Assembly (NCBI RefSeq): GCF_043944905.1
Contig: NZ_JBIMSN010000059.1
Coordinates: 12,428 to 76,427, forward strand
From: Antrihabitans spumae
GTDB taxonomy: Bacteria; Actinomycetota; Actinomycetes; Mycobacteriales; Mycobacteriaceae
Direction: 5' to 3'
Length of the DNA: 64,000 nt
Below the pieces are notes generated by a model. That model was not told where the DNA came from. It was given only the letters and a program-made list of their open reading frames with translations, and did no database searches. How positions within the stretch are numbered: the first letter of the stretch is position 1; every line of letters begins with the position of its first letter. A program made the position numbers and the translations under genes. Shown one piece after another: positions 42,650 through 52,316 of this stretch.

Positions 42650-42793
42650 ATAGCTCTCCCCTTTTGTTGTGACGAGTTGTGATTCGACGAGTGTCACGTC
42701 GAAACGGCACGTGCAGGTCCGAGCTAACCAGTCGAGTGGGTCGAAGTGTGGGCAATCCGCCGAACCGTCGCACCGTGTGGCGAATCGCGAGGC

Positions 42794-43414
42794 TCAGCCT
42801 GCCCGGTCGGTGATGGGAGCAGGTGCCAACAGACTCCTCGACACCGACATGTCGACGACGAGTCCGGCGTCCCATGCGCGTTCCATCATCTGTGCGACAT
42901 CGATGCGCCGTAGTGCGACGATCGGCGGGCTGGCGAAAAGTTCGTTGATGTAGGCCAGAACATGATCGGCGACAACGACATTGATGTTGCCGACCTTGCC
43001 GACAAGTCGAGACGGCATGCCGCGAGGATTAACTCTGGCTGCAATGTTGTCGCGGTGTACCTCTTCGATGTCGACGACGACGGTGCACGGCTCCTCCGGC
43101 ACCAAACGGATTCGCGTCTGCACCCTGACGGCGATCGCGTAGCGCGCGATCGCGCCGGCCAGGTTCACCCGCACACTGAGGTGCACGGGGACCGCGAGCG
43201 CGATGTCCCATTCCAGGTCCTTGCAGCAATACGCCTCGACCAGACCCGGCACGCCTATCGCGGTTGCAGAGCCGACTCCCCCTGGCCCGACCCGCAGCGG
43301 TCCGATCTCGATTCGATCGCCGAGGATGTGCGAGATGACCTTGCCGATGCGTTTCGGCGACGCTGATGCGGCGAGGACGTTCGCGGCGAATTCGGCGTGG
43401 GTTAGTCTCGCCAT
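42794..43414 (-). CDS. Conserved hypothetical protein
   Basis: 206 residues, cytosolic, beta-rich by appearance. It begins MARLTHAEFAANVLAASASP and contains alternating strands such as ALAVPVHLSVRVNLAGAIAR and ARVNPRGMPSRLVGKVGNIN. No signal peptide, membrane helix or recognised active site. It sits between ftsY and the secreted-protein gene on the same strand. Function cannot be assigned. Confidence 0.6.
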   Translation of the reverse strand: MARLTHAEFAANVLAASASPKRIGKVISHILGDRIEIGPLRVGPGGVGSATAIGVPGLVEAYCCKDLEWDIALAVPVHLSVRVNLAGAIARYAIAVRVQTRIRLVPEEPCTVVVDIEEVHRDNIAARVNPRGMPSRLVGKVGNINVVVADHVLAYINELFASPPIVALRRIDVAQMMERAWDAGLVVDMSVSRSLLAPAPITDRAG

Positions 43415-43557
43415 CGTTCACCTCGTTCCACGCCATCGTGTACGCGACAACCGCACCCGCCTGGCATGTCGTCGCCGTCGGGGCACCGGACTTTACGCCA
43501 CGCTACAACCGCTGCGCCAGCATCTTCCGCAGGCGAGGCGGCAGCCGTGCCGCGTTT

Positions 43558-44973
43558 CTAGCCGAGCAGGGCATCCACGAAAGCGGCAGGCTCGAACGGG
43601 GCGAGGTCGTCGGCACCCTCACCGAGGCCGACCAACTTCACGGGTACACCGAGCTCGTGCTGAACCTGGAAGACGATGCCACCCTTTGCCGTGCCGTCGA
43701 GTTTGGTCAGCACCACACCCGAGATCGCAACGACGTCCGCGAAGACCCGCGCCTGCATCAACCCGTTCTGACCGATCGTCGCATCGAGGACGAGCAACAC
43801 CTCGTCGACGGTCGCACGCTTCTCGATCACACGCTTGACCTTGCCGAGCTCGTCCATCAGACCGGTCTTGGTGTGCAGGCGGCCCGCGGTGTCGATGAGT
43901 ACGACGTCGACGCCGAGCTCGATCCCCTTGCTTACCGCATCGAAAGCAACCGACGCCGGATCCGCATGTTCCTTGCCGCGAACGGTATCGGCGCCGACGC
44001 GCTCACCCCAGGTTTGCAGCTGGTCGGCTGCGGCAGCGCGGAACGTGTCCGCGGCACCGAGCAGCACCCGCCGACCGTCGGCGACGAGGACGCGAGCAAG
44101 CTTGCCGGTCGTCGTCGTTTTTCCGGTGCCGTTGACACCGACAACGAGCAGGATCGACGGATGGTCGTCGTGCGGCAGAGCCCGGATCGACCGATCGAGT
44201 TCCGGGTGCAGCGCCTCGATGAGTACCTCGCGAAGCAGCGCTCTGACCTCGGCTTCGGTCCGAACGTTGCGGGTAGCCATCCGCTCCCGCAGTGCTGTGA
44301 CGACGTTGGTCGTGACGGCAGAGCCGAGATCGGCTATCAGCAGCGTGTCCTCGACTTCTTCCCACGAGTCCTCGTCGAGGTCACCGCCGCCGAGCAGGCC
44401 GAGCAGGCTCTTGCCGACCGCCGACTGCGATCGCGACAGTCGCCCACGCAGCCGGTCCAGCCGACCTTCCGTCGGGGCGATCTCGTCGATGGTCGGTGCG
44501 GTGTCCAGGCTCTGCGGCGTCGCGGGTGCGGTCGGTAGCTCAGGCTCCTCGACCACCGGCTCCGCTACAACCGGTGCAGGCTTTTCGACCGCTGGTGCAG
44601 GCTTTTCGACCGCCGGTGTCGGCTGCTCGGCGACCGGGGTCGCTTCGTCAACAACAGGATCGGGCAGCCTAATTTCGGTGATTCCACGTTTGGGAGCGTC
44701 GCGCGGGACAGCGGCGTCGTCTCCGACAGCGGGCTGCCCGTCGACGTCGGTACGCTCACCGACCGGTTGCCTCGGAGCTGTCGCCGTACCGCCCTGGCTG
44801 AAGCTGAAGCCGCCGCCTGCCTTGTAGCCGCCCGAGCGATCTTCGACCGCGGTCGGCGCTTTCGACGCCGTCAACGAGATCTGCCTGCGTCGGTACAGAA
44901 CGAAGCCGACGACGAGGGCGATCAGAAGTATTGCGGCCGCAGCCGCGATGAGGATCCAAGCTTCGGCAGTCAC
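43558..44973 (-). CDS. ftsY: Signal recognition particle receptor FtsY
   Basis: 471 residues. An N-terminal membrane helix (WILIAAAAAILLIALVVGFV) anchors it, followed by an acidic Pro/Val/Glu repeat (VEKPAPAVEKPAPVVAEPVV) of about 100 residues, then the NG GTPase: GVNGTGKTTTTGKLARVLVA, DTAGRLHTKTGLMDELGKVK, TKLDGTAKGGIVFQVQHELG and GLGEGADDLAPFEPAAFVDA. It receives SRP-ribosome complexes at the membrane. The canonical neighbour is smc, here separated by the DUF2237 gene. Confidence 0.97.
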   Translation of the reverse strand: MTAEAWILIAAAAAILLIALVVGFVLYRRRQISLTASKAPTAVEDRSGGYKAGGGFSFSQGGTATAPRQPVGERTDVDGQPAVGDDAAVPRDAPKRGITEIRLPDPVVDEATPVAEQPTPAVEKPAPAVEKPAPVVAEPVVEEPELPTAPATPQSLDTAPTIDEIAPTEGRLDRLRGRLSRSQSAVGKSLLGLLGGGDLDEDSWEEVEDTLLIADLGSAVTTNVVTALRERMATRNVRTEAEVRALLREVLIEALHPELDRSIRALPHDDHPSILLVVGVNGTGKTTTTGKLARVLVADGRRVLLGAADTFRAAAADQLQTWGERVGADTVRGKEHADPASVAFDAVSKGIELGVDVVLIDTAGRLHTKTGLMDELGKVKRVIEKRATVDEVLLVLDATIGQNGLMQARVFADVVAISGVVLTKLDGTAKGGIVFQVQHELGVPVKLVGLGEGADDLAPFEPAAFVDALLG

Positions 44974-45071
44974 TCGGCCATCCTGTCAGAGGAACGATCC
45001 GACCGTTAACTCCTCACCCCGTGCACACCTCAACCCGTGCGCGGGTCACCCCGGGGTGCGACGATTGCCCG

Positions 45072-45461
45072 GTGATCGAACGCAACGTTCTAGGCGACCG
45101 CCTGCAGGAATGTGGAACGGATCCTGTCACCGGCTTCTACCGCGACGGCTGTTGCAGCACCGGACCGGAGGATGCGGGCAGCCACACCGTCTGCACCGTG
45201 GTCACCGCCGAATTCCTCGAGCATCAAGCTGCGGTCGGCAACGACCTGTCCAGCCCGCGACCCGAGTACAACTTCCCAGGACTCGTGCCAGGCGACCGGT
45301 GGTGTGTTGTCGCCGCGCGGTGGATGCAGGCCTTCCTCGACGGCGCCGCGGCACCGGTCGTGCTCGCCGCGACGCACGAACGCGCGCTCGACATCGTTCC
45401 GCTCGAAGCGTTGCGTGCCCATGCAGTCGACGTACCCGACGATCTGGCGGGCCTGTCCTGA
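45072..45461 (+). CDS. DUF2237 family protein
   Basis: 129 residues. The signature NVLGDRLQECGTDPVTGFYR, DGCCSTGPEDAGSHTVCTVV and PRPEYNFPGLVPGDRWCVVA is conserved across the family, with four cysteines in place. No biochemical role is known. GTG 45072 gives MIERNVLGDR, the usual family start; an earlier in-frame GTG at 45021 is possible. Divergent from ftsY and convergent with smc (nine bases between stops). Confidence 0.88.
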   Translation: MIERNVLGDRLQECGTDPVTGFYRDGCCSTGPEDAGSHTVCTVVTAEFLEHQAAVGNDLSSPRPEYNFPGLVPGDRWCVVAARWMQAFLDGAAAPVVLAATHERALDIVPLEALRAHAVDVPDDLAGLS

Positions 45462-45470
45462 TCGAACGGG

Positions 45471-48400
45471 TCAGGCGTCGGCCGTGTCGTCAGCGGTAGC
45501 CGAACCGACGGCCACCCGCACGTTCTGGCCACGCATCCGCTGCGAGATCACCGTCGTGATGCCGTCGCCGCGCATACTCACGCCGTACAGCGCGTCGGCA
45601 ACTTCCATGGTCGGCTTCTGGTGTGTGATGACGATCAGCTGGGACTTCTCCCGCAGCTGTTCGAAGAGCGCGATCAGGCGACGCAGGTTGGTGTCGTCGA
45701 GCGCCGCTTCGACCTCGTCCATGACGTAGAAGGGCGAGGGGCGAGCACGGAAGATGGCCACCAGCAACGCAACCGCGGTGAGTGACTTCTCCCCACCCGA
45801 CAACAGCGACAGCCGTTTCACCTTCTTGCCGGGCGGGCGGGCCTCCACCTCGATACCCGTCGTGAGCATGTCCGAGGGATCGGTCAGCAGCAGTCTGCCC
45901 TCACCGCCGGGGAAGAGCGTTTCGAAGACCTGGACGAACTCGCGCTCCACATCGGCATAGGCCTCGGCAAACACCTGCAGGATCCGCTCGTCGACTTCGG
46001 CGACCACGTCGAGCAGATCCTTGCGCGCGTTCTTGACGTCCTCCAACTGCGTGGAGAGGAAGGTATAGCGCTCCTCCAGCGCCGCAAACTCTTCCAGCGC
46101 AAGCGGATTGACCTTGCCGAGCGTCGTCAGATCCTTCTGCGCAGACTTGGCACGCCGCTCCTGGGTCGCTCGGTCGTAGGCCATCGGCGCCGGAGCGACC
46201 ACCTGCTCGCCACGTTCCTTCGCTTGCTCGTACTCGGCAAGCTCGAGCGCGGTCGGCGGTAGGGGAACGTCGGGTCCGTACTCGGCGACGAGGTCGTCGA
46301 GCCCGATGCCGAACTGTTCGGCGATGCCTTCTTCCAACTGCTCGATGCGCAACGCAGCCTGCGCGCGAGCGACCTCGTCACGGTGGACCGCATCGGTCAG
46401 CGCAGCGAATTTGCCGCTGAGCACCCGAACTCGCTCCTTGGTTTTCTCCAGCAACTCGTTCTGCTCGGCCCGCTCCCGCACGAGATCGTCACGGTGCGAA
46501 ACCGCTTCGGCGACAACCTCTTCCAGATGCTCGGCGACGCGCTGACCCGACGCTGCGACGGCACCCGCGACCGCTGCCGCGTGTTGTCGGGCGCGCTGGG
46601 CACGCTCGGCGCGGGCACGCGCATCACGCTCCGCGCGGGCAGCGCGTCGCAACGAATCCGCCTTGCCGCGCAGGGATTCGGCCCGTTCCTCGGCGGTGCG
46701 CACCGCCAGCCTCGCCTCGATCTCGGCTGCTCGCGCTTCCGCAAGTGCCTCCGCAGCGTCCGCACGTTCGCGCCCCGCGGTTTCGGCGCCGGCCGCGCCC
46801 ATCCCGTCCGCGTCGATCTCGGAATGCTCCTGCTCGGCGTTGCGGAGCCGATCTTCCAGCTCCGCAAGCGAATTCATGGACTCTTCACGGCCGGCCTCGG
46901 CTGCGGACCGCTGTTGGGTCAGCCGAACGGACTCGGCATGCGCGAGGCGTGCAACCTGCCCGAGCCTGCCGAGTTGCTCGTACACCGCCGCCATCGCACG
47001 GTCGGACTCGTGCAGCGCGCTCAGTGCGACCTCGGCAGCCTCGCGCCGATCACGTTGTTCGTCGAGTGCACCCGACAGCGCTGCGCCGAGTTCCTCGGCA
47101 AGGCGTTCGGCGGTCCGCAGGTCGGCCTTCGCCGAATCGATCGTCGCCTGAATCTCGAGCTGACTCGGCGGACGATCCGAACCGCCGGTGATCCAGCCCG
47201 AGCCGACGAGATCGCCGTCGACCGTGACCGCCCGTAGAGATGGTTGCCTACCGACGAAACCGACGGCATCGTCGAGGTGAGTCGCGACGACGACGCCGTG
47301 CAACATCGCCGCTAGCCCGCCCCGCAAGGAGTCCGGGCAGGTCACGACCTCGATCGCCCACCTGATACCCGTCGGGAGCTCCACCGATGGCAATGCAGGC
47401 GCGGCGCCGTTGCCGAAGACGAGCGCTGCTCGGCCGCCGTCACCGTGCTTGAGCGCTGCGACGGCAGCGGTGGCCGCGCGATCGGTGTCGACTGCAACAG
47501 CGTCCGCTGCCGGACCCATCGCTGCTGCGACGGCGACTTCGTAGCCGGCGTGGACACTGATCAAACCGGCTAGCGGACCGAGCAGGCCTGCGTCGTTGCG
47601 AGCGAGTAGCCAGGCCGCGCCGTCCTTGCGACCGAAACCCATCGACAGCGCCTCGATCCTGGCCGTCAACGACGCGACATCTTTGCCTGCGGCTCGCTCC
47701 CGGTCGCGAAGTTCGGTGACTCGCCTGTCTGCATGTGCGAGCGCTTCGACGGCGTGTTCGTGCTGAGCGTCGAGTCCCTGTTCTCCCGAATCCAGGTCGC
47801 CCATCTGCGCCTGCACTTCGTCGAATTCGGCCTGCGCGGCGTCGCCGCGGCGACGCGCCTCCTCTATCGCACCCGACAGGCGGGCGACTTCGGCGTCGAC
47901 CGATTGCGCTCGCATCCGCAGTGTGTCGACCTGGCCGGACAGTCGCGCCAGACCCTCGCGCCGGTCTGCGATGGCGCGAACAGCTGCAAGGTGTGCATGT
48001 TCCGCCGCTGTCGCCGCTCGCTCCCGCTCGCCCAACTGCTCCTTGGCGTCGAGCAGACGATCGGTGGCAATCTCGACAACCGCGAGCAGCTCCTCTTCCT
48101 CGGCAGCGACCCTTTCCGCTTCGGCTTCGAGCTGTTCGGGTTCGCGTCCACGTCCGGAGGACTGTTCAGCCTCGAGATGCCGCGCCCGCTCCTTCGCGAT
48201 CCGAACCGTCGCACTGACCCGTTCCGCGAGTGCGCTCAGCTGAAACCACGTCTGACCGGCTGCTTCGGCACTCGGGGTCAACCGCGCCACAGCCAGCTCC
48301 TGGTCCGCCTGCTGTGCGGTTGCCGACTCCAGTTCGGCCGCGACGGCGTCCTGCTCCTCGCGGATCATCGTTTCGTGATTCTGCTGTCCGGCAAGTTCGG

Positions 48401-49115
48401 TCCGGCGCGTGACGAGGTCGTCGGCGGCCAACCGCAGGCGGGCGTCACGCAGATCCGCCTGCACGGTTTGCGCTCGCCTTGCCACCTCGGCCTGCCTGCC
48501 GAGCGGTTTGAGCTGGCGACGCAGCTCGGAGGTCAGGTCGGTCAGGCGGGCGAGATTCGCCTGCATCGAATCGAGCTTGCGGACCGCCTTTTCCTTGCGT
48601 TTGCGGTGCTTGAGCACCCCTGCGGCTTCTTCGATGAAGGCCCGGCGGTCTTCCGGCCGCGACTCCAAGATGGCAGCGAGTTGGCCCTGGCCGACAATCA
48701 CGTGCATCTCACGGCCGATGCCGGAGTCGCTGAGCAGTTCCTGTACGTCCATCAACCGGCACGCGGTGCCGTTGATCTCGTACTCCCCCGCGCCGTCGCG
48801 GAACATCCGCCGGGTGATCGACACCTCGGAGTACTCGATGGGCAGCGCCCCGTCGGAGTTGTCGATCGTCAGGGTGACCTCGGCGCGACCAAGCGGTGCA
48901 CGGCCGGACGTACCGGCGAAAATGACGTCTTCCATCTTGCCGCCACGCAGAGCTTTCGCACCCTGCTCGCCCATCACCCAGGTGAGCGCATCGACCACGT
49001 TCGACTTCCCCGAACCATTCGGACCCACGACACACGTGATTCCTGGTTCGAACCGCAGCGTCGTCGCGGACGCGAAGGATTTGAAACCCTTCAGCGTGAG
49101 ACTCTTCAGATGCAT
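45471..49115 (-). CDS. smc: Chromosome segregation ATPase SMC
   Basis: 1214 residues. MHLKSLTLKGFKSFASATTL with Walker A VVGPNGSGKSNVVDALTWVM at the N-terminus, two long coiled coils, a hinge near residues 500-640, then signature LSLLSGGEKSLTAVALL and Walker B PFYVMDEVEAALDD. It compacts and organises the chromosome. ATG 49115 chosen for the conserved start. The gene is normally next to acyP in related genomes; here four genes intervene. Confidence 0.97.
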   Translation of the reverse strand: MHLKSLTLKGFKSFASATTLRFEPGITCVVGPNGSGKSNVVDALTWVMGEQGAKALRGGKMEDVIFAGTSGRAPLGRAEVTLTIDNSDGALPIEYSEVSITRRMFRDGAGEYEINGTACRLMDVQELLSDSGIGREMHVIVGQGQLAAILESRPEDRRAFIEEAAGVLKHRKRKEKAVRKLDSMQANLARLTDLTSELRRQLKPLGRQAEVARRAQTVQADLRDARLRLAADDLVTRRTELAGQQNHETMIREEQDAVAAELESATAQQADQELAVARLTPSAEAAGQTWFQLSALAERVSATVRIAKERARHLEAEQSSGRGREPEQLEAEAERVAAEEEELLAVVEIATDRLLDAKEQLGERERAATAAEHAHLAAVRAIADRREGLARLSGQVDTLRMRAQSVDAEVARLSGAIEEARRRGDAAQAEFDEVQAQMGDLDSGEQGLDAQHEHAVEALAHADRRVTELRDRERAAGKDVASLTARIEALSMGFGRKDGAAWLLARNDAGLLGPLAGLISVHAGYEVAVAAAMGPAADAVAVDTDRAATAAVAALKHGDGGRAALVFGNGAAPALPSVELPTGIRWAIEVVTCPDSLRGGLAAMLHGVVVATHLDDAVGFVGRQPSLRAVTVDGDLVGSGWITGGSDRPPSQLEIQATIDSAKADLRTAERLAEELGAALSGALDEQRDRREAAEVALSALHESDRAMAAVYEQLGRLGQVARLAHAESVRLTQQRSAAEAGREESMNSLAELEDRLRNAEQEHSEIDADGMGAAGAETAGRERADAAEALAEARAAEIEARLAVRTAEERAESLRGKADSLRRAARAERDARARAERAQRARQHAAAVAGAVAASGQRVAEHLEEVVAEAVSHRDDLVRERAEQNELLEKTKERVRVLSGKFAALTDAVHRDEVARAQAALRIEQLEEGIAEQFGIGLDDLVAEYGPDVPLPPTALELAEYEQAKERGEQVVAPAPMAYDRATQERRAKSAQKDLTTLGKVNPLALEEFAALEERYTFLSTQLEDVKNARKDLLDVVAEVDERILQVFAEAYADVEREFVQVFETLFPGGEGRLLLTDPSDMLTTGIEVEARPPGKKVKRLSLLSGGEKSLTAVALLVAIFRARPSPFYVMDEVEAALDDTNLRRLIALFEQLREKSQLIVITHQKPTMEVADALYGVSMRGDGITTVISQRMRGQNVRVAVGSATADDTADA

Positions 49116-49514
49116 GCGGCTGGTCGAGCGACGGGGGTTGACATAGTCGGCCCAGATTACCGGGTGCCGTACCAGACGGTTTGCAGGCCGCACGATCTTC
49201 CGGCCCCTACGAGCAGCCTGCGTCCGCCACCGGCGTGTGATCATGCACACCGCCGAGGCGTCTCCAGAGCAGTATCACCACAGCCACTGCGCTCTCGAGC
49301 GGCAAAGACGTGCCGAGGCAGCTACCCTCTGAACTGGACATACTCGAATCGACGTCGCGAGTTGATCATGAAGCAGTTCGCCGATATCGGTCTTTGTTGC
49401 CCATTACGATCTCGTCTTGACCTAGCACAGCGCCGTTGACATTCTTACCTGTCCATATCGACGCCGGACCCGTTCGCAGCGAGCGGGATCGATTAACACG
49501 AGGGGGTTGAAGCG
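49116..49514. other. Divergent non-coding interval between smc and the prenyl synthase operon
   Basis: About 400 bases without a convincing gene. It holds the exact palindrome CCGATATCGG (49381-49390), GTGTG-ATCATG-CACAC (49235-49250) near the smc side, and TTGAC hexamers at 49417 and 49436 that could serve as -35 elements for the plus-strand genes. The base composition is less GC-rich than in the flanking genes, as expected for promoters of both directions. Confidence 0.45.
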
Positions 49515-49598
49515 ATGGCAGTCGTACTCGTTTGCCGAACCTCCGAGTCCACCCGCAGCGCGACCGATGTCGGCACGACCCAAGTCGGCACGGCCTGA
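49515..49598 (+). CDS. 27-codon open reading frame upstream of prenyl synthase
   Basis: ATG 49515 follows GAGGGGGTTGAAGCG, a better ribosome-binding site than that of the next gene, and encodes a 27-residue peptide beginning MAVVLVCRTSESTRSATDVG. The TGA ends two bases before the prenyl synthase ATG at 49601. It could be a leader peptide that couples translation, or simply a chance ORF. It is Thr/Ser/Val-rich with one Cys and has no known homologue that I can recall. Confidence 0.4.
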   Translation: MAVVLVCRTSESTRSATDVGTTQVGTA

Positions 49599-49600
49599 CA

Positions 49601-50587
49601 ATGTCGCGAACCTACGCCGGCGGGGACGCCGACGCCTTCTCCGAGTTCCAGCACGAGTTGGCAATAGAACTGAAACGCGAATACGACGAGATCCTCGGAA
49701 GATTCGGGTTGGCCGAATACTCGGCCAGTCTGTACAAGGGCCGCTATTTTCGATCACGCCTAGCGCATCACGTTGCGGGAACACATACTTCGACGTTGCT
49801 CGATCACTGCAAGGCACTCGAGATGCTGCACACAGCAACGCTGGTGCACGACGACATCATCGACAAGGCCGTACTACGGCGCAATCTGCCTACGCTGACC
49901 AATTCCTTCGGCCCCGACGAAGCTCTGCTCATCGGCAACCTGATCTCGACGCGCGGAATCTTCATCGCGGCATCGGGTTCGGCACCGATGACGACGAGTT
50001 TCGTCGACGCCTACGACCGCGTGAACACCGCACAGGAATCCGAGCTCAGATTCCGCGGGCGCCTCGACAAAACCGCGGAGCAGTACTACACGATCTGCCG
50101 CGGCAAGACCTCGGCAATGTTGGAGTTGGCCTTCCTCATCGGAGCCGCAGAAGCGGGACGCGACGACGGTCACGCGCACCTGCTGCTCGCGATCCGCGAG
50201 ATCGGCATCGCATTCCAGGTGGTCGACGATGTCGAAGACCTCGCAGCGTGGCTCGAAGGCGCCGAGAAGGACCGTTCGAAGAGTGCGCAGTTCGACATCG
50301 ACCTCGGCAACTACACACTGCCTGTTGTCATCGCACTCGACGCGGCGGCGAAAACACCGGCAGGGCGCGATCTTTCGGCGATCGACAAGCAGATGTGGTC
50401 CGAGGCGATCGCAACGTCGACCGACATCGCCTACCGGCACCTCGAGGCGGCCGAGCAGGAGATCGAGCGGGCGCGTGAACTCAGCGAATCCCCCGTCGTC
50501 GTCACGAGGGTCGACGCCTGGTCGAAGAACGTGACGAAGGCTCTGCACACGAAGAAGCTCGATTCGGTCGTGCAGACCGACTTCTGA
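49601..50587 (+). CDS. Class I polyprenyl diphosphate synthase-like protein
   Basis: 328-residue all-helical prenyl synthase. First Asp-rich motif LHTATLVHDDIIDKAVLRRN (about residue 75) and second FQVVDDVEDLAAW (about residue 205) bind Mg-diphosphate; KGRYFRSRL supplies upstream basic residues and RGKTSAMLEL the KT motif. Departures: Asn follows the RR pair instead of the usual Gly, and the GK-T-LP loop reads LGNYTLPVV. It probably condenses isopentenyl diphosphate units, but chain length and activity are uncertain. Convergent with the DUF350 gene. Confidence 0.87.
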   Translation: MSRTYAGGDADAFSEFQHELAIELKREYDEILGRFGLAEYSASLYKGRYFRSRLAHHVAGTHTSTLLDHCKALEMLHTATLVHDDIIDKAVLRRNLPTLTNSFGPDEALLIGNLISTRGIFIAASGSAPMTTSFVDAYDRVNTAQESELRFRGRLDKTAEQYYTICRGKTSAMLELAFLIGAAEAGRDDGHAHLLLAIREIGIAFQVVDDVEDLAAWLEGAEKDRSKSAQFDIDLGNYTLPVVIALDAAAKTPAGRDLSAIDKQMWSEAIATSTDIAYRHLEAAEQEIERARELSESPVVVTRVDAWSKNVTKALHTKKLDSVVQTDF

Positions 50588-50619
50588 TCTCCGCGCGCTG
50601 CTCCCCGTCTGTAGCCCGG

Positions 50620-51108
50620 CTAGAGAATCGCGAACGCTACGACGAGTCCCAGACCGAAGTGGGCAGCCGCGACGATGAGCACCTCGGGGGTATAGGTCTC
50701 CGAGCGGATGACGGCACCGATGTCGACGCCGGACACAAGCTCGATCGCGCGCACAGAGACGACCTGCGCGATGATGCCGACCAGGCCGAAAACCAGTGAG
50801 GCGATAAGCCCTTCGCTGAGCTTGCCGGAGGACGCGAAGATCGCAAGGACGACGATGAGAGCCATACTCACCATCCCCGACGCGAGCACGATGATCGCGT
50901 TCGGCATGCCCGCGGTGACGAAGTCACGCAGTTTGCCCGGTGTGGTCAGATCGATCGCGTAGAAGCCGACGATCATCAGGACGAGTCCGACGATCGCGTA
51001 GCAGACGATCGCCCCGACGCCCCGCCCGAGCGAACCCCAGTATCCCGACTCGAGCGCCATGGTGGTCACGGGTGAGGTGGACGAAGCTAGCAGCGATACC
51101 GATGTCAT
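50620..51108 (-). CDS. DUF350 (YjfL-like) membrane protein
   Basis: 162 residues with four helices: about 30-52 (GVGAIVCYAIVGLVLMIVGF), 70-92 (AGMPNAIIVLASGMVSMALI), 100-122 and 140-162. The short polar motif FYAIDLTTPGKLRDFVTAG between helices one and two is typical of DUF350/YjfL proteins. Function unknown. Last gene of the osmC-acyP-X-ligase-DUF350 operon; ATG follows GGAGACAACGTA. Confidence 0.85.
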   Translation of the reverse strand: MTSVSLLASSTSPVTTMALESGYWGSLGRGVGAIVCYAIVGLVLMIVGFYAIDLTTPGKLRDFVTAGMPNAIIVLASGMVSMALIVVLAIFASSGKLSEGLIASLVFGLVGIIAQVVSVRAIELVSGVDIGAVIRSETYTPEVLIVAAAHFGLGLVVAFAIL

Positions 51109-51143
51109 TACGTTGTCTCCGTTTACTTTCGAGTGTGCGGCGT

Positions 51144-52313
51144 TCAGTCTTTGGCAGGTATGCGGTGCGGTACGAAGGCGGCGCCGTCGTCGGTGACTAG
51201 GCCCGAGGTTTCACGGATCCCGAGCCCGGCCGAATCGTCGCCGACGATCCAGGCCCCGAGCGCGGGGCGCATGTCGTCGAATTCCGGTAGCGGGTCCAGC
51301 AATTGGTAGACGAAGCCCTCTTCGCCGTAGATGCCACCGGTCGCGGTTTCCATACCGGCGCCGACGATCGTGATGTTCGCGCCTTCACGGCCGAGCTTCG
51401 GTTTGCGCACGAATTCGGTCAGCTCGTTCGGCTGATCCAGGTACGCGGGCAACAGATTCGGATGTCCGGGGTACATCTCCCACAGGACGGCGAGGATCGC
51501 CTTGTTGCTGAGCAGCGTCTTCCAGAGCGGCTCGATCCACATGGTCGCGGGCAGGCTCGCCACGACGCGCTTGCCGAACTCGTCGTCGAGGACCCACTCC
51601 CATGGATACAACTTGAAGATCGAGGCAACGGGTGCCTCTTCGAGATCGACGAAGCGGTTCAGTTCGATGTCGTAGCCGATGTCCTCGATCGCGAGTGCGA
51701 CGGTGTCGAAGCCGGCCTCGGCCGCCGTTTCCTGCATGTATGCGGTGGTGACGTTGTCTTCGCCCGACTCGTCCGCCGAGGACCAGGCAAAGTGCAACTG
51801 CGTGGCAGGAAGCACGTCCTTCAGTTCGGTCCAGCGCTCGACGAGCTTCTCGTGCAACGAGTTCCACTGATCGTCGCCCTCGTAGAGGTCGGTCAGCCAG
51901 TGCCACTGCAGAATCCCGGCCTCCAGCAACGTCGTCGGCGTGTCGGCGTTGTACTCCAACAGCTTTGCCGGTCTCCGACCGTCGTACCGCAGATCGAAAC
52001 GCCCGTAGACGTGCGGGTCGGACCGTTTCCACGATTCCGCGATCGGACCCCAACTCCATTCGGGCAGACCGAAATCGCGATACCGCTCGGTGAGGACGAC
52101 CTGCTCGACGGCGTGCAGACACATCGAATGCAGCAGCTCGACGTCGGCTTCGAGCGCGAGGATCTCGTCCATCTCGAACTCGTAGTGCACCGACTCGTCC
52201 CAGTACGGCCGCGCGTAGCCTTCGGCGTCGCGCGCAGGCGAGCCGTAGACAAGACCTTGCGACTCGACGATCTGCTGCCAACCGGGCCGTGGATTGCTCC
52301 GAACTCGGCGCAT
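51144..52313 (-). CDS. Glutathionylspermidine synthase-family ATP-grasp ligase (YjfC-like)
   Basis: 389 residues of the C-terminal synthetase domain type. Conserved pieces: RPYWDESVHYEFEMDEI, GRFDLRYDGRRPAKLLEYNA followed by TPTTLLEAGILQW, KLYPWEWVLDDEFGKR, LWKTLLSNKAILAVLWE and KPKLGREGANITIVGAG, which hold the ATP-grasp Mg and nucleotide ligands. It lacks the amidase half of the E. coli enzyme. It would ligate an amine or amino group to a peptide or lipid carboxylate; the substrate is unknown. Three bases separate it from gene X. Confidence 0.92.
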   Translation of the reverse strand: MRRVRSNPRPGWQQIVESQGLVYGSPARDAEGYARPYWDESVHYEFEMDEILALEADVELLHSMCLHAVEQVVLTERYRDFGLPEWSWGPIAESWKRSDPHVYGRFDLRYDGRRPAKLLEYNADTPTTLLEAGILQWHWLTDLYEGDDQWNSLHEKLVERWTELKDVLPATQLHFAWSSADESGEDNVTTAYMQETAAEAGFDTVALAIEDIGYDIELNRFVDLEEAPVASIFKLYPWEWVLDDEFGKRVVASLPATMWIEPLWKTLLSNKAILAVLWEMYPGHPNLLPAYLDQPNELTEFVRKPKLGREGANITIVGAGMETATGGIYGEEGFVYQLLDPLPEFDDMRPALGAWIVGDDSAGLGIRETSGLVTDDGAAFVPHRIPAKD

Positions 52314-52316
52314 CAG

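Noticed and set aside
47733..49439. 568-codon plus-strand frame opposite smc that extends into the intergenic interval
   Set aside because: Most of it is antisense to the SMC head; composition is that of a shadow frame and it does not match any family.
49422..49838. 138-codon minus-strand frame upstream of smc
   Set aside because: It is antisense to the prenyl synthase start and gives an Arg/Ser-rich sequence without homology or a ribosome-binding site.
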